A stretch of 22,670 nt of DNA from JBBRVW01 sp038246545 (GCA_038246545.1 JBBRVW010000052.1:1-22670); one strand, 5' to 3'; positions 1-7,317 are shown, counted from the stretch's first letter. Notes: a model not told the origin generated them from the letters alone. A program made the numbers and translations.

Positions 1-135
1 AACGGTGGCCACGAGAGCAACGGCGGCAACGGTGGCTCGGGCGGCAACGGTGGCCACGAGAGCAACGGCGGCAACGGTGGCTCGGGCGGCAACGGTGGCC
101 ACGAGAGCAACGGCGGCAACGGTGGCTCGGGCGGC
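1..135 (+). repeat. 45-bp perfect direct repeat, three copies
   Basis: Copies lie at 1-45, 46-90 and 91-135 and are identical base for base. Each encodes 15 residues ending in the glycine-rich run GGNGGSGG. The array probably continues left of the window. Identity at third positions indicates recent duplication or active homogenisation. Confidence 0.97.
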
Positions 136-540
136 AACGGCACGCCTGGCACGCCGGGCACGCCGGGCACGCCGGGCACGCCGGGCACGCCGAGCACGCC
201 GGGCACGCCGAGCACGCCGAGCACGCCTGGTGCCCCCGGAACCCCTGGCACGCCTGGTGCCCCCGGCACGCCCGGTGCTCCCGGCGTGGCCGGCAGCCCC
301 GGTGCTCCCGGTGCCGCTGGCGGTACCGACGTCCTGGGGACCAAGAACGGTCAGGGTCAGGGCTCCGCGGTGCCCGGCACCGGCGCCACCGAGGTCCTGG
401 GCACCAGCTCCAGCGCCGGTGCACTGCCGCACACCGGCGCCGACGTGTTCGCGCTGGCACTGGTGGGCACCGCGCTGCTCGGCTGCGGGGTCCTCGTGAT
501 GGTGTTCCTCGGACGCCGGCGCGAGGTGCTGGGGGACTGA
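1..540 (+). CDS. 3' part of a sortase-anchored surface protein with Gly-rich and collagen-like repeats
   Basis: The gene is cut by the left edge and is open from base 1 to a TGA at 538-540 (179 residues visible). Residues 1-45 are three identical 15-residue repeats rich in Gly, Asn, Ser, His and Glu. Residues 47-109 are 21 Gly-X-Y-like triplets, mostly GTP and GAP, with Ser replacing Gly in three of them. A linker containing VLGT twice follows. The C-terminus is a cell-wall sorting signal: LPHTG, a hydrophobic segment of about 20 residues, then an RRR tail. The family expectation is secretion, sortase cleavage at the LPXTG-like site and attachment to peptidoglycan, with the repeats acting as a stalk. 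The functional N-terminal domain and signal peptide lie outside the window, so the specific role (adhesin, sheath or other) is unknown. The frame is supported by the uninterrupted sorting signal; overlapping frames give only Ala/Arg-rich noise. Confidence 0.88.
   Translation, partial: NGGHESNGGNGGSGGNGGHESNGGNGGSGGNGGHESNGGNGGSGGNGTPGTPGTPGTPGTPGTPSTPGTPSTPSTPGAPGTPGTPGAPGTPGAPGVAGSPGAPGAAGGTDVLGTKNGQGQGSAVPGTGATEVLGTSSSAGALPHTGADVFALALVGTALLGCGVLVMVFLGRRREVLGD
139..327 (+). repeat. 9-bp collagen-like triplet array (GTP/GAP)
   Basis: There are 21 consecutive 9-bp units. The first six encode GTP and are almost identical; later units vary to STP, GAP, GSP, GVA and GAA. Ser codons (agc) replace Gly (ggc) in units 7, 9 and 10, a single-base change that would break a strict collagen triple helix there. 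It encodes the stalk of the surface protein. Confidence 0.9.
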
Positions 541-580
541 CAGAAGGGCGCGTCGGCGATCGGCGACGATCCCTGAGCAG

Positions 581-619
581 GCGGACGGCCGGTCAGCCGG
601 GAGGTGGCCGGCCGTCCGC
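581..619. terminator. Bidirectional hairpin between convergent genes
   Basis: There is a perfect 12-bp stem, 581-592 paired with 608-619, and a 15-nt loop. It lies 41 bp after the surface-protein stop and 17 bp after the phosphoesterase stop. There is no T-tract, as is common in high-GC actinomycete terminators. Confidence 0.7.
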
Positions 620-635
620 GCGTCCGGGTCCCGGC

Positions 636-1559
636 TCAGCCGGGGCGAGCGACCAGCGTGAGCAGGGTGGCCTCCGGCGGGCAGGCGAACCGGATGGGCG
701 CGAACGGCGAGGTCCCCAGCCCGGCCGACACGTGCAGGAACGCGGTGCGCCCTGCCGACTGCCAGGTGGACAGGCCCTTTGCCTGCCGGCGCGGCAGGTC
801 GCAGTTGGTGACCAGCGCCCCGACGCCGGGGACGCACACCTGCCCGCCGTGGGTGTGGCCGGCGATCACCATCGCGAGCCCGTCAGCGACCATCGGGTCC
901 AGTACCCGGCGGTACGGCGCGTGCGTGACGCCCAGCGACAGGTCGGCCGACGGGTCGGCCGGCGCGGACACCTCGTGGTAGCGGTCGGCGCGGATGTGCG
1001 CGTCGTCGGTGCCGACCAGCTCGATCTCGCGGTGGTCGACCTTCACGCGGGCCCGGGCGTTGTCGAGGTCGACCCAGCCGGCACCGAGCAGCCCCTCGCG
1101 CAGGTCCTCGGTCGGCAGCCGCTTCTTGCCGAGGCGTACCGGCCGCCGAGGCAGCAGGTAGCGGACCGGGTTCTTGTAGATCGGCGCGTAGTAGTCGTTG
1201 GACCCCATGACGAAGGCACCCGGACGCTCGAGCAGCGGGCCCAGCGCGTCGAGTGCTTCGGGGACGGCCTCGACGTGGGCGAGGTTGTCCCCGGTGTCGA
1301 GGACGAGATCGGGCTCCAGCCCGGCGAGCGCACGGACCCAGTCCTTCTTCTTCTGCTGGTGCGGAGTCAGGTGCAGGTCCGAGAGGTGCAGCACGCGCAA
1401 CGGCCGCTGGCCGGGCGTCAGCACCGGCACGTCGACGCGGCGCAGCCGGAAGACGTGCACCTCGTAGCCGGCCGCCCACCCCAGGCAGGCCGCGCCCACC
1501 GCCGTACCGCCCGCCAGGACGCCGAGGGGCACGGTGACGCGACGAGGCAGCTGCTGCAC
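636..1559 (-). CDS. Membrane-anchored metallophosphoesterase (YkuE/Rv3683-like)
   Basis: This 307-residue protein has an N-terminal hydrophobic segment (about residues 8-30) followed by a calcineurin-like phosphoesterase domain. The metal-binding motifs are visible in order: SDLHL (D61, H63), DTGDN (D91), GSND at 119-122 in place of the usual GNHD, a VTHAP histidine, and AGHTHGGQ near the C-terminus. The family hydrolyses phosphomono- or diesters with two metals; the substrate is unknown. The start is a GTG at 1557-1559. It has no clear ribosome-binding site, but a CAGCAT box ends 6 nt upstream, so it may be leaderless; an internal GTG a few codons later is possible. It is divergent from YqeY. 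Its position beside the class A PBP matches Rv3683 beside ponA2 in mycobacteria, which suggests an envelope-linked role (inference). Confidence 0.88.
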   Translation of the reverse strand: MQQLPRRVTVPLGVLAGGTAVGAACLGWAAGYEVHVFRLRRVDVPVLTPGQRPLRVLHLSDLHLTPHQQKKKDWVRALAGLEPDLVLDTGDNLAHVEAVPEALDALGPLLERPGAFVMGSNDYYAPIYKNPVRYLLPRRPVRLGKKRLPTEDLREGLLGAGWVDLDNARARVKVDHREIELVGTDDAHIRADRYHEVSAPADPSADLSLGVTHAPYRRVLDPMVADGLAMVIAGHTHGGQVCVPGVGALVTNCDLPRRQAKGLSTWQSAGRTAFLHVSAGLGTSPFAPIRFACPPEATLLTLVARPG

Positions 1560-1616
1560 CCGTCGATGCTGACATACCGGGAGGCACCGTCCTCCGGTCG
1601 CTGCGAGGATGGCTGC

Positions 1617-2075
1617 ATGAGCGCACTCAAGGACCAGCTGCAGGCGGACCTCACCACGTCGATGAAGGCGCGTGACGAGCTGCGCTCGGCGACGCTACGG
1701 ATGGTCCTCACGGCGGTGAAGACCGAGGAGGTCGCCGGCAGATCGGCGCGCGAGCTCGCGGACGCCGAGGTCGTCGCGGTGCTGGCCCGCGAGGGCAAGA
1801 AGCGCCGCGAGGCCGCCGAGGCGTTCGACCAGGGCGGCCGCCCGGAGCGCGCCGACCGCGAGCGGGCCGAGGGCGAGGTCATCTCCGGGTACCTGCCCGC
1901 CCAGCTGGGCGACGACGAGCTGCGCGAGCTGGTCGCCGCGGCGATCGCCGAGACCGGCGCGGCCGGTCCGCAGGCGATGGGTCAGGTGATGAAGACGGTC
2001 AGCCCGAAGACGGCCGGCAAGGCCGAGGGCGGCCGGGTCGCCGGCGAGGTGAAGAAGCAGCTCGCCGCCGGCTGA
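1617..2075 (+). CDS. GatB/YqeY domain protein
   Basis: This 152-residue protein begins MSALKDQLQADL and is a complete YqeY-type protein. It has an N-terminal helical part (KARDELRSATLRM, then a long charged helix rich in Arg and Glu) and a C-terminal part with LPAQLGDDELRELV and GQVMKTVSPKTAGKAEGGRV, typical of the GatB/YqeY family. Related domains occur at the C-terminus of GatB in the tRNA-dependent amidotransferase and may touch tRNA, but the role of free-standing YqeY is not established. The start is fixed by GAGGA at 1605-1609, 7 nt before the ATG. A longer open frame upstream is antisense to the phosphoesterase and is not coding. It is convergent with the PBP gene, with only 3 bp between stop codons. 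Confidence 0.92.
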   Translation: MSALKDQLQADLTTSMKARDELRSATLRMVLTAVKTEEVAGRSARELADAEVVAVLAREGKKRREAAEAFDQGGRPERADRERAEGEVISGYLPAQLGDDELRELVAAAIAETGAAGPQAMGQVMKTVSPKTAGKAEGGRVAGEVKKQLAAG

Positions 2076-2078
2076 CCG

Positions 2079-4478
2079 TCAGCGGCACCCGGGCCGGTTG
2101 GAGTTGCCGCAGGTGTCGCCGGGGCTGGGCTGCGGCCCCAGAGTCTGGTCCGGGGTCGGCACCGTCGTCGGCTGGGCCGGTGCCGGTGGGCCGGCGCTGA
2201 CGTAGAGCACCACGCGCTGTCCCGGGTAGACCTGGGCGTCGGAGCCCGGGTAGCTGTAGGCGACCGTCCCGGCGGGTGCGTAGGTCACGTAGACCGGGTT
2301 GTTGCTCACGACCGGGTCGAGCTGCGCCTTGCGCAGGATCGACTTGGCCTGCTCCACGCCCTTGCCGGTGACGGTCGGCACGGCGATGGCGGACCCGGAC
2401 TTCACGTCGTCGGCGGCCGAGGTGAAGGAGGACACCGGGGTGTTGGCCAGGGTGCGGCTCATCATCTGCTGCCAGATCGGCCCCGGCAGGCAGCCACCGC
2501 AGACGTCGCCGTAGTAGGTGCCCCCGATCACGACGTTGCTCAGGGGGTAGCCGCCGGCGGGCGGGCTCGGGTTGCCCGCCCACACGGCGGTCGCGAGGTC
2601 CGGCGTGTACCCGACGAACCAGACCGAGATGCGGGAGTTGGTGGTGCCGGTCTTGCCGGCAGCAGGACGGCCGATCGAGGCCCGGGTGCCGGTGCCGCGC
2701 TCGATGACGCCCTGGAGCAGCTCGTTGACGCCGTCGGCGATCTTCTGGTCGAGCACCTGCTGGCAGCCCGCCTGTGGCACCGGGAGCCGGTTGCCGGAGG
2801 GGTCGGTGACCTCGAGGATCGCGATCGAGGTGCAGTGGTTGCCGCGAGCCGCGAACGTCGCGTACGCCTCGGCCATCGACAGCGGCGACACCTCGTCGAC
2901 GCCGAGCGTGAACGTCTTGTACGGGCCGACGAGCTTCTTGCCGTCGGCGCGGTTCATGCCGAGCGAGGTGGCGATCTGCCACGGGCGGCAGACGCCGACC
3001 CGCTCCTCGAGCTGGGCGAAGTAGGTGTTGATGGACCCCTCGATGCCGGTCTCGAGGGTGTAGTTGCCGTTCTCGCTCGGGGTCTCGTTGAAGGGGTCCC
3101 ACTTGTCGGTGAGGACCTCGCCCTTGCAGCCCTGCACGTCGCCGATGTGCGCCTGGTACGGAGCGTAGATCGAGTAGCTGAACGGGTAGCCCTCCTCGAG
3201 GGCGGCCGCGGCCACGAACGGCTTGAAGGTCGACCCGGCCTGGAAGCCGCTGCTGCCGCCGTAGGCCCGGTCGGTGGCCGGGTTGAACTGGATCTCGCCC
3301 TTCTTCCTGCGGCTGCCGAAGTCGCGGCTGACCGCCATGGCGCGGATCTGGCCGGTGCCGGGCTGCACCGACACGAGCGCGGACGCGACCTTGTCGGTGG
3401 GGCTGACGTGCGCCGCCACCGAGTCCTGGGCGTTCTTCTGGGCGGCGCGGTCCAGCGTCGTGGTGATGGTGAGGCCGCCGCGCAGCAGCAGCGCGGTGCG
3501 CTCCTGGCGGGTGGCGCCGAAGGCCTTGTCGTTCTGGATCGTCTTGAGGACGAAGTCGCAGAAGAACGCCACGTTGGAGTCGCTGCAGCCGTTGCGCAGG
3601 GACTTCTTCGAGGCCTTCAGGTCGAGCTGGGTGGCCTTCGCCGCCGTGACGTCCGCGCTGCTCGCCACCCCGACCTGCGCCATCCGGTTGAGGACGATGT
3701 CGCGGCGGGCGAGGGCGCGCTCGGGGTTGAGGATCGGGTTGAACGCGGTGGGCTGCTGGACGATGCCGGCCAGCAGAGCTGCCTGCGGGAGCGTGAGGTC
3801 GCGGGCATGGCTGCTGTAGTAGCGCCGCGCGGCGGCCTCGACACCGAACGCTCCGTTGCCGAAGTAGGCGATGTTGAGGTAGCGCTCCAGGATCTGCTGC
3901 TTGGAGTACTTGTCCTCGAGGGCGACGGCGTAGCGCAGCTCGCGCACCTTGCGCGTGTAGGACTGCTCGGTCGCGGCCTTCTCGGCGGCCGCCCGCTGCT
4001 TCGGGTCCTGGACCTCGCGGGCCGACTCGAGCAGCACCTGCTTGACGTACTGCTGGGTCAGCGTCGAGCCGCCCTGGACGTCGCGGCCGGAGGAGTTGTT
4101 CACCAGGGCGCGCAGGGTGCCGCGCAGGTCGATGCCGCCGTGGTCGTAGAACCGCGAGTCCTCGATCGCGACCACGGCCTGGCGCATCGTCTGGGCGACG
4201 TCGGTGAGCGGCACCGAGACGCGGTCCTCGTCGTAGAAGGTCGCGATGAGGGAGCCGTCGGCCGCCAGGATCCGCGACCGCTCCGGGAGCGGGGGGATCT
4301 CGAGCTCGTTGGGCAGCGACTCGAAGCCCTCGGCGCTGTCGCGGGCGGCGAGGCCCATGCCGCCGACCACCGGGAGGGTCACCCCCGCGACGAGGAGCCC
4401 GCACAGCACGCTAACGAGCAGGAACAGGAGCAGGCGGGAGACGAAACCGCCGTCCCGGTCCGGCCGGAGAGAGTCCAC
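2079..4478 (-). CDS. ponA2: Class A penicillin-binding protein with PASTA domain (PonA2-like)
   Basis: This 799-residue bifunctional enzyme polymerises glycan strands and cross-links peptides outside the membrane. There is a short cytoplasmic head and one membrane anchor (about residues 14-40). The GT51 glycosyltransferase has E106 in EDSRFYDHGG and GGSTLTQQ at 136-143. The transpeptidase has S416-T-F-K419, S482-I-N484 and K609-T-G-T. One PASTA domain follows (about 697-763), then a Pro/Thr-rich tail ending in a Cys pair (C790, C798) that could form a disulfide. The start is GTG at 4476-4478; TACCCT ends 6 nt upstream on the minus strand, so the mRNA is probably leaderless. It is divergent from whiB, the arrangement seen for ponA2/whiB4 in mycobacteria and the corresponding PBP/wblA pair in Streptomyces. 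Confidence 0.95.
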   Translation of the reverse strand: MDSLRPDRDGGFVSRLLLFLLVSVLCGLLVAGVTLPVVGGMGLAARDSAEGFESLPNELEIPPLPERSRILAADGSLIATFYDEDRVSVPLTDVAQTMRQAVVAIEDSRFYDHGGIDLRGTLRALVNNSSGRDVQGGSTLTQQYVKQVLLESAREVQDPKQRAAAEKAATEQSYTRKVRELRYAVALEDKYSKQQILERYLNIAYFGNGAFGVEAAARRYYSSHARDLTLPQAALLAGIVQQPTAFNPILNPERALARRDIVLNRMAQVGVASSADVTAAKATQLDLKASKKSLRNGCSDSNVAFFCDFVLKTIQNDKAFGATRQERTALLLRGGLTITTTLDRAAQKNAQDSVAAHVSPTDKVASALVSVQPGTGQIRAMAVSRDFGSRRKKGEIQFNPATDRAYGGSSGFQAGSTFKPFVAAAALEEGYPFSYSIYAPYQAHIGDVQGCKGEVLTDKWDPFNETPSENGNYTLETGIEGSINTYFAQLEERVGVCRPWQIATSLGMNRADGKKLVGPYKTFTLGVDEVSPLSMAEAYATFAARGNHCTSIAILEVTDPSGNRLPVPQAGCQQVLDQKIADGVNELLQGVIERGTGTRASIGRPAAGKTGTTNSRISVWFVGYTPDLATAVWAGNPSPPAGGYPLSNVVIGGTYYGDVCGGCLPGPIWQQMMSRTLANTPVSSFTSAADDVKSGSAIAVPTVTGKGVEQAKSILRKAQLDPVVSNNPVYVTYAPAGTVAYSYPGSDAQVYPGQRVVLYVSAGPPAPAQPTTVPTPDQTLGPQPSPGDTCGNSNRPGCR

Positions 4479-4484
4479 CGGGAC

Positions 4485-4490
4485 AGGGTA
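4485..4490 (-). promoter_or_regulatory. -10 box of the PBP gene (TACCCT)
   Basis: A TANNNT hexamer lies 6 nt before the GTG start. Transcription would begin at or next to the start codon. No Shine-Dalgarno sequence is present. Confidence 0.55.
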
Positions 4491-4513
4491 CGTGCCCCGG
4501 CGCGGGCGGCCCG

Positions 4514-4533
4514 CCTAGTCCGTACTGACTAGG
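4514..4533. promoter_or_regulatory. Dyad between divergent PBP and whiB promoters
   Basis: CCTAGTC and GACTAGG form perfect 7-bp arms separated by 6 bp. The dyad lies between the predicted PBP promoter and the predicted whiB promoter, so one bound protein could affect both. The binding protein is unknown. Confidence 0.4.
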
Positions 4534-4540
4534 TGACATT

Positions 4541-4554
4541 GGACCGAACGGTCC
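4541..4554. promoter_or_regulatory. Second dyad (GGACCG-AA-CGGTCC) upstream of whiB
   Basis: Perfect 6-bp arms with a 2-bp centre lie just before the predicted whiB -35 box. It is a candidate operator. Confidence 0.4.
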
Positions 4555-4556
4555 TG

Positions 4557-4584
4557 TTGACCGCCCTGTCCCCTTCCGTACCGT
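4557..4584 (+). promoter_or_regulatory. Predicted whiB promoter
   Basis: TTGACC at 4557-4562 and TACCGT at 4579-4584 are separated by 16 bp, resembling a housekeeping sigma promoter. This gives a leader of about 60 nt before whiB, unlike the leaderless neighbours. Confidence 0.45.
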
Positions 4585-4650
4585 TCAGGCACAAGATCGT
4601 GCACAGCACGGACGAGCACCATCGCACCACGAGCACAGAGGCGGTCCGGA

Positions 4651-4971
4651 ATGACGACGTGGGCAGAGGATTGGGCGTCCCGCGGGGCGTGCCGCACCAC
4701 CGACCCCGACAGCCTGTTCGTCCAGGGGGCGGCGCAGAACCGCGCCAAGGCCGTGTGCATGGGCTGCCCCGTGCGCACCGAGTGCCTGTCGGACGCGCTG
4801 GACAACCGGGTCGAGTTCGGGGTCTGGGGCGGGATGACGGAGCGTGAGCGCCGGGCGCTGCTGCGTCGCCGACCGAACGTCACGTCCTGGCGGGCCCTGC
4901 TCGAGACGGCGCGCGGCGAGTACGAGCGCAGCCTCGGCATCACGCCGACCACGCTTCCGGTGGCGATGTAG
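4651..4971 (+). CDS. wblA: WhiB-family iron-sulfur regulator (WblA/WhiB4 type)
   Basis: This 106-residue protein has the four WhiB cysteines C14, C36, C39 and C45 (C-X21-C-X2-C-X5-C), which bind a 4Fe-4S cluster. They are followed by the GVWGGMTERERR turn (about residues 57-68) and a basic RRR stretch used for DNA contact. The family senses redox signals or nitric oxide and acts with the principal sigma factor. The assignment to the WblA/WhiB4 subgroup rests on position: divergent from a PonA2-like PBP and next to a pair of Get3/ArsA-like ATPases, as around Rv3681c and SCO3579. WblA restrains development and secondary metabolism in Streptomyces; WhiB4 responds to oxidative stress in mycobacteria. 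Either role here is inference. A strong hairpin terminator follows. Confidence 0.9.
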   Translation: MTTWAEDWASRGACRTTDPDSLFVQGAAQNRAKAVCMGCPVRTECLSDALDNRVEFGVWGGMTERERRALLRRRPNVTSWRALLETARGEYERSLGITPTTLPVAM

Positions 4972-5011
4972 CCACCGGGCATCACGGTGCCCCTCACCGA
5001 GGGGGCGAGTG

Positions 5012-5042
5012 CGGGGCGGTCCTGGAGGGGAGGACCGCCCCG
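5012..5042 (+). terminator. whiB terminator hairpin
   Basis: There is a perfect 12-bp stem, 5012-5023 with 5031-5042, and a 7-nt loop (ggagggg), followed by TTCTG. It begins about 40 nt after the whiB stop. A smaller 6-bp hairpin at 4990-5004 precedes it. Confidence 0.8.
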
Positions 5043-5079
5043 TTCTGCGTCCACTGGTGCGTGATCAGCCCGCCCGGAT

Positions 5080-5142
5080 GATCGTTTGTGCGCCGACACA
5101 CCGGACACGCCGAACATCCGGTGTGTCGGCGCACAAACGATC
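5080..5142. repeat. Perfect 26-bp inverted repeat with 11-nt loop
   Basis: The arm at 5080-5105 is exactly complementary to 5117-5142; the loop is CACGCCGAACA. It lies between the whiB terminator and the end of the downstream ATPase gene (stop at 5161). It may terminate the ATPase operon, but no T-tract follows in either direction. It is much longer and more perfect than a terminator needs to be, so a repeated intergenic element is as likely. Confidence 0.9.
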
Positions 5143-5160
5143 TCGGGCTCCGGGGCGGAG

Positions 5161-6300
5161 TCAGCCGCCGGCGAGCGCGGTGCCGACCTCGCGCAGGCCG
5201 GCCAGGTCGTGCACGTCGCCCGGCTGGGCCGGCACGTCGACCACCGGGACCCGCGGGTGGGCCGCCGTGAAGCGGCCGCGCAGCGACCGCTCGCGCTCGA
5301 TGATCCGCATCCGCTCCGCGTGCAGCCGCAGGATGCCGGCGACGAGCGGGTGGTCGCCCGCCTCGACCAGGGTCTCGGCGCCGGCGGTCGCCTTGGCTGC
5401 CGACAGCCCTTGCGCGCCGGTCGTGTGCACCCGGTTGAGGACAAGTCCGGCGAGCGGCATCTCCTCCGCGCCGAGCCGCTCGACGAAGTACGACGCCTCG
5501 CGCAGCGCGTCCCGCTCCGGTGCGGCCACCACGACGAACGCCGTGCCGGACGTCTTGAGCAGCCGGTACGTCGTGTCGGCCCGCTCCCGGAAACCGCCGA
5601 ACATCGTGTCGAGGGCCGCCACGAACGTCTGCACGTCCCTGAGCACCTGGGCGCCGAGGACCCGGGTGAGCGCACCCGTGACCGCGCCTACGCCGGCGCC
5701 GAGCACCTTGAGGTAGGCCCGGCCCCCGCTGCGGGCCGGCCCCATGAGGATCCGGATGAAACGGCCGTCGAGGAACGACCCGAGGCGCTTCGGGGCATCG
5801 AGGAAGTCCAGCGCAGACCGGCTCGGCGGGGTGTCGACCACGACGAGGTCCCACCGCTCCTCGGCTCGCAGCTGCCCGAGCTTCTCCATCGCCATGTACT
5901 CCTGCGTGCCGGAGAAGCTCGACGACAGCGACTGGTAGAAGGGGTTGACGAGGATGGCCTCGGCCCGCTCCGGGGTCGAGTGCGCGAGCACCACCTCGTC
6001 GAACGTCCGCTTCATGTCGAGCATCATCGCGTCGAGCGAGCCGCCGGCCGACTCGTCGATCCCCTTGACCCGGCGCGGGGTGTTGTCCAGCGACGTCAGC
6101 CCCATCGACTGCGCCAGCCGGCGGGCCGGGTCGATGGTGAGGACCACGACCGTGCGGCCCTGCTCGGCGGCGCGCACGGCGAGAGCGGCGGCGGTCGTGG
6201 TCTTGCCGACCCCGCCGGATCCGCAGCACACGACGATGCGCGTGAGCGGGTCACCGATGACGGTGTCGAGGTCGAGCGCCGGCCCGCGGGGAGGGGCCAT
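5161..6300 (-). CDS. Get3/ArsA-like ATPase, second subunit (BagB/Rv3680-like)
   Basis: The chosen start gives 379 residues. The P-loop GSGGVGKTT is at 27-35, with DPARRL and the switch region VVVDTPPSRSALDFLD downstream, placing it in the ArsA/Get3 branch of the SIMIBI ATPases. The signature lysine of the deviant Walker A motif is Ser here (S28), whereas the partner gene keeps Lys. The start ATG (6298-6300) shares one base with the stop of the upstream ATPase (TGATG) and has GGGGA just upstream, so translation is coupled; a start 7 codons earlier is open but would overlap the partner. Related mycobacterial proteins Rv3679/Rv3680 form a Get3-like complex. Arsenite transport is unlikely because no arsenic genes are nearby. 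Its cargo is unknown. Confidence 0.9.
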   Translation of the reverse strand: MAPPRGPALDLDTVIGDPLTRIVVCCGSGGVGKTTTAAALAVRAAEQGRTVVVLTIDPARRLAQSMGLTSLDNTPRRVKGIDESAGGSLDAMMLDMKRTFDEVVLAHSTPERAEAILVNPFYQSLSSSFSGTQEYMAMEKLGQLRAEERWDLVVVDTPPSRSALDFLDAPKRLGSFLDGRFIRILMGPARSGGRAYLKVLGAGVGAVTGALTRVLGAQVLRDVQTFVAALDTMFGGFRERADTTYRLLKTSGTAFVVVAAPERDALREASYFVERLGAEEMPLAGLVLNRVHTTGAQGLSAAKATAGAETLVEAGDHPLVAGILRLHAERMRIIERERSLRGRFTAAHPRVPVVDVPAQPGDVHDLAGLREVGTALAGG

Positions 6301-7310
6301 CACGCCATCCCCTGGCGGCACAGCTGCTCGGCCAGCGCGTAGAGGCCGCCGAGGTCGACGCCCTCGGCGAGCAGCGGCAGCTCGTACGTCGGCCGGCCCA
6401 GCGTCTTCAGGGTGCGCCGCTGGGCCTTCTCCAGCGCCACCCGCTCGGCGTGCTCGGCCGCCTCGACGAGCAGCGCGTCGACGCCGGGGTCGCGGACGGT
6501 GAGACCGGCCGCTGCCAGGCCCGTCGTCACCTCGGTCCGTGGCAGCCGGCCCCTGCTGGCCGCGGTCAGCTCGGCGACCTTGAGCAGCGGCGCCCGCACC
6601 GCGTTGACGACGATCCCGCCCACCGGGAGGCCGGCGGCGGCGAGCTCCGCCGCGGCGTCGGTGGTCTCCTGCACCGGCATCTCCTCGAGCAGGGTCACCA
6701 GGTGCACCGCGGTCTGCGGCGAGGTGAGCAGGGCCATGATCGAGTCGGCCTGACCGCGGATCGGGCCGACCTTGGCCAGCCCCGCGACCTCGGCGTTGAC
6801 CCCGAGGAAGCGGGTGATCCGGCCGGTCGGTGGCGCGTCCAGCACGACCGCGTCGTAGACGGGGTCGCCGCCCCGCCCGGCCTGCCGGCGCCGGACGGCC
6901 TCGTAGACCTTGCCGGTGAGCAGCACGTCGCGCATCCCGGGCGCGATCGTGGTGGCGAAGTCGATGGCACCGATCTTGCGCAGCCCGCGCCCGGCGCGGC
7001 CGAGATGGTAGAACATCTCGAGGTACTCCAGCAGCGCCTCCTCGGGGTCGACCGCGAGCGCCAGGACGTCGCCACCGCCGGGACCCACGGCGACCCGCCG
7101 CTCGGCGTACGGCAGCGGCGGGACGTCGAAGAGCTGGGCGATGCCCTGCCGGTCCTCGACCTCGACGAGCAGCGTGCGCCGGCCGTCGCGGGCCAGTGCG
7201 AGGGCGAGGGCCGCCGCGACGGTCGTCTTGCCGGTGCCGCCCTTGCCGGTCACGACGTGGAGGCGGACCCCCTCCCAGTCGGAGTCGCCCCGAGGGGTGT
7301 CGCCGGCCAT
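6300..7310 (-). CDS. Get3/ArsA-like ATPase, first subunit (BagA/Rv3679-like)
   Basis: This 336-residue ATPase has an intact deviant Walker A motif, GKGGTGKTT at 22-30, with signature K23 and catalytic K28. The switch region reads VVLDAPPTGRITRFL. It is the upstream cistron of a two-gene operon and overlaps the second ATPase by one base. The ATG at 7308-7310 is preceded 7 nt upstream by TAGGGT on the minus strand, so the transcript is probably leaderless. The two proteins differ in sequence, which points to a heterodimer with specialised halves (inference from the mycobacterial pair). The adjacent whiB gene is convergent, as in mycobacteria. Confidence 0.9.
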   Translation of the reverse strand: MAGDTPRGDSDWEGVRLHVVTGKGGTGKTTVAAALALALARDGRRTLLVEVEDRQGIAQLFDVPPLPYAERRVAVGPGGGDVLALAVDPEEALLEYLEMFYHLGRAGRGLRKIGAIDFATTIAPGMRDVLLTGKVYEAVRRRQAGRGGDPVYDAVVLDAPPTGRITRFLGVNAEVAGLAKVGPIRGQADSIMALLTSPQTAVHLVTLLEEMPVQETTDAAAELAAAGLPVGGIVVNAVRAPLLKVAELTAASRGRLPRTEVTTGLAAAGLTVRDPGVDALLVEAAEHAERVALEKAQRRTLKTLGRPTYELPLLAEGVDLGGLYALAEQLCRQGMA

Positions 7311-7317
7311 GCGCCGA

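Noticed and set aside
5..499. Long Ala/Arg/Thr-rich frame over the left-edge repeats
   Set aside because: It is a shifted reading of the 45-bp and 9-bp repeats. The other frame gives a clean LPHTG sorting signal and stop.
2835..4532. 565-codon open frame antisense to the PBP gene
   Set aside because: It is a GC-driven shadow rich in Val, Glu, Gly and Arg with no domain. The PBP frame has every catalytic motif.
5080..5142. Crp/GlxR binding sites (TGTG...CACA) in each palindrome arm
   Set aside because: The spacing is TGTG-N6-CACA, whereas the Crp consensus needs eight bases between these quartets, and the position is downstream of both genes.
6300..7310. Arsenical pump ATPase (arsA) in the strict sense
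   Set aside because: There is no arsB, arsC or arsR nearby, the two halves are separate genes, and the neighbourhood matches the Get3-like pair next to whiB4.
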